DNA of 64,000 nt, from the NCBI GenBank assembly GCA_914767715.1, contig OU612070.1:2001501-2065500 (forward strand). The letters are read 5' to 3'. Shown here in pieces: positions 63,191 to 64,000 of the stretch; the first letter of the stretch is position 1; every line of letters starts with the position of its first letter. Source of the DNA: Membranipora membranacea. Its lineage: Eukaryota > Bryozoa > Gymnolaemata > Cheilostomatida > Membraniporidae. Both the position numbers and the translations under genes were made by a program. The notes beneath the pieces are model-generated. The model did no database searches, had not been told where the DNA came from, and saw only the letters and a list, made by a program, of their open reading frames with translations.

Positions 63191-64000
63191 TAGCGATAAG
63201 ACAGGGGTTTGAGTGTAGTACTCAACTACACTGTGTATACAAAGTTATCTTCTCATCATGTATATAAAGTCACAAGCTTACAATGGAACATAATTCTACT
63301 ACTGATAACAATGATGTCAGTATGATGAGAACATAACGGTCTCAGTTACAAGATAAAAAAACATCAATGGGCTCGGCGGGTTGACCTCAAACCGGTCAAC
63401 CTGCTGCTACCCAAAGCATGTCTATACGGTCAACGTCCACGCATTGTACTTGTTTGGAAATTCCACCCGGTGGCATGTTTAAGGGATAGCATGTTGAAAA
63501 AATATCTTTGTCATAGGGTCTTTAGCTTCGGTCTGAATTAAGTTTTTAACAACATTTGCAACATTTTTCAAGTCAGTGGACCAGAACAAACTGTTTGGTA
63601 GCCCTGAACGTCACATGAAGATGATTGAACAACCATAGATTAAAGAGATGAGCAAAGATTAGGCTAAATGTCTAGATTTAAACATCCTTGGCCAGAAATT
63701 TTATGCATGGTCTTTATTTGTCATTGACTTTCATCGTCAATAATAAAGTATATATATATATAATGCTTCAGTTGATCAAAGTTAATTTGTTTCAGCTAAT
63801 TACGTTTAATTAATAATACCAGTGCTCAGATGAGAGAATGTGGGGATCTGAGCTGATTTGTTTAAAGTTTTGACTACCAGCAAGTTGTTGTGATCCACGA
63901 AGCTGCCACAAAAATGTCAAACATCACATATGAGGGAGAACTTAGATTACATTCCCTTATGATATGTGAGATAAGGGCTGTTCTGCTAGAAAATTAGCAC
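63191..64000. other. Right-edge region
   Basis: About 800 bp upstream of the Glu-rich gene; presumably includes its promoter. A short (TA)n tract lies near 63750. No coding region supported. Confidence 0.45.

Overview
The window is nuclear DNA from a metazoan. Genes are broken into short exons by GT-AG introns of roughly 0.2-2.5 kb, base composition is AT-rich, degraded transposons and minisatellites are frequent, and the proteins include a ciliary axoneme protein, a centrosome-like coiled-coil protein and an invertebrate-type lysozyme. The lysozyme points to an invertebrate; I cannot fix the phylum. A run of exactly 200 N at 9573-9772 is an assembly gap. All exon models below were read by hand, checking reading-frame phase across every junction.

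Layout. 1-11 kb is gene-poor. It holds three orphan minus-strand exons near the left edge (74-2785), a decayed L2/CR1-like non-LTR retrotransposon carrying two related palindromic MITE-like insertions (about 3.76-5.73 kb), a 17-bp minisatellite (7.8-8.4 kb) and several strong inverted repeats. A doubtful small gene follows the gap (9819-10731). From 22.2 down to 11.8 kb on the minus strand lies a 17-exon gene for a roughly 890-residue coiled-coil / Ser-Pro-Gln-rich / acidic-tailed protein resembling the centrosomal protein Kizuna. Its introns contain a 31/24-bp minisatellite and a 302-bp inverted-repeat element with a tRNA-like core. Divergently transcribed from it, 24.1-39.4 kb on the plus strand encodes a complete CFAP70 orthologue in 25 exons (1158 residues).

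Downstream on the plus strand are a secreted i-type lysozyme with an unusual acidic pentapeptide-repeat tail (39.9-42.0 kb), a TE-containing intergenic region with a TTAA-flanked MITE (43.3-43.7 kb), a single-exon leucine-rich-repeat protein with a long Thr/Ser mucin-like stalk (46.5-49.6 kb), and an 11-exon gene for a 599-residue protein with a TIR-like domain that I cannot assign to any named family (51.1-56.6 kb). A minus-strand gene for a very Glu-rich, low-complexity protein of about 800 residues closes the window (57.4-63.2 kb).

The two central genes are divergent and both look centrosome/cilium related, so co-expression from the 1.9-kb intergenic interval is plausible. The lysozyme, LRR-mucin and TIR-like genes are adjacent and could be read as a loose innate-immunity neighbourhood, but that is inference from domain types only.
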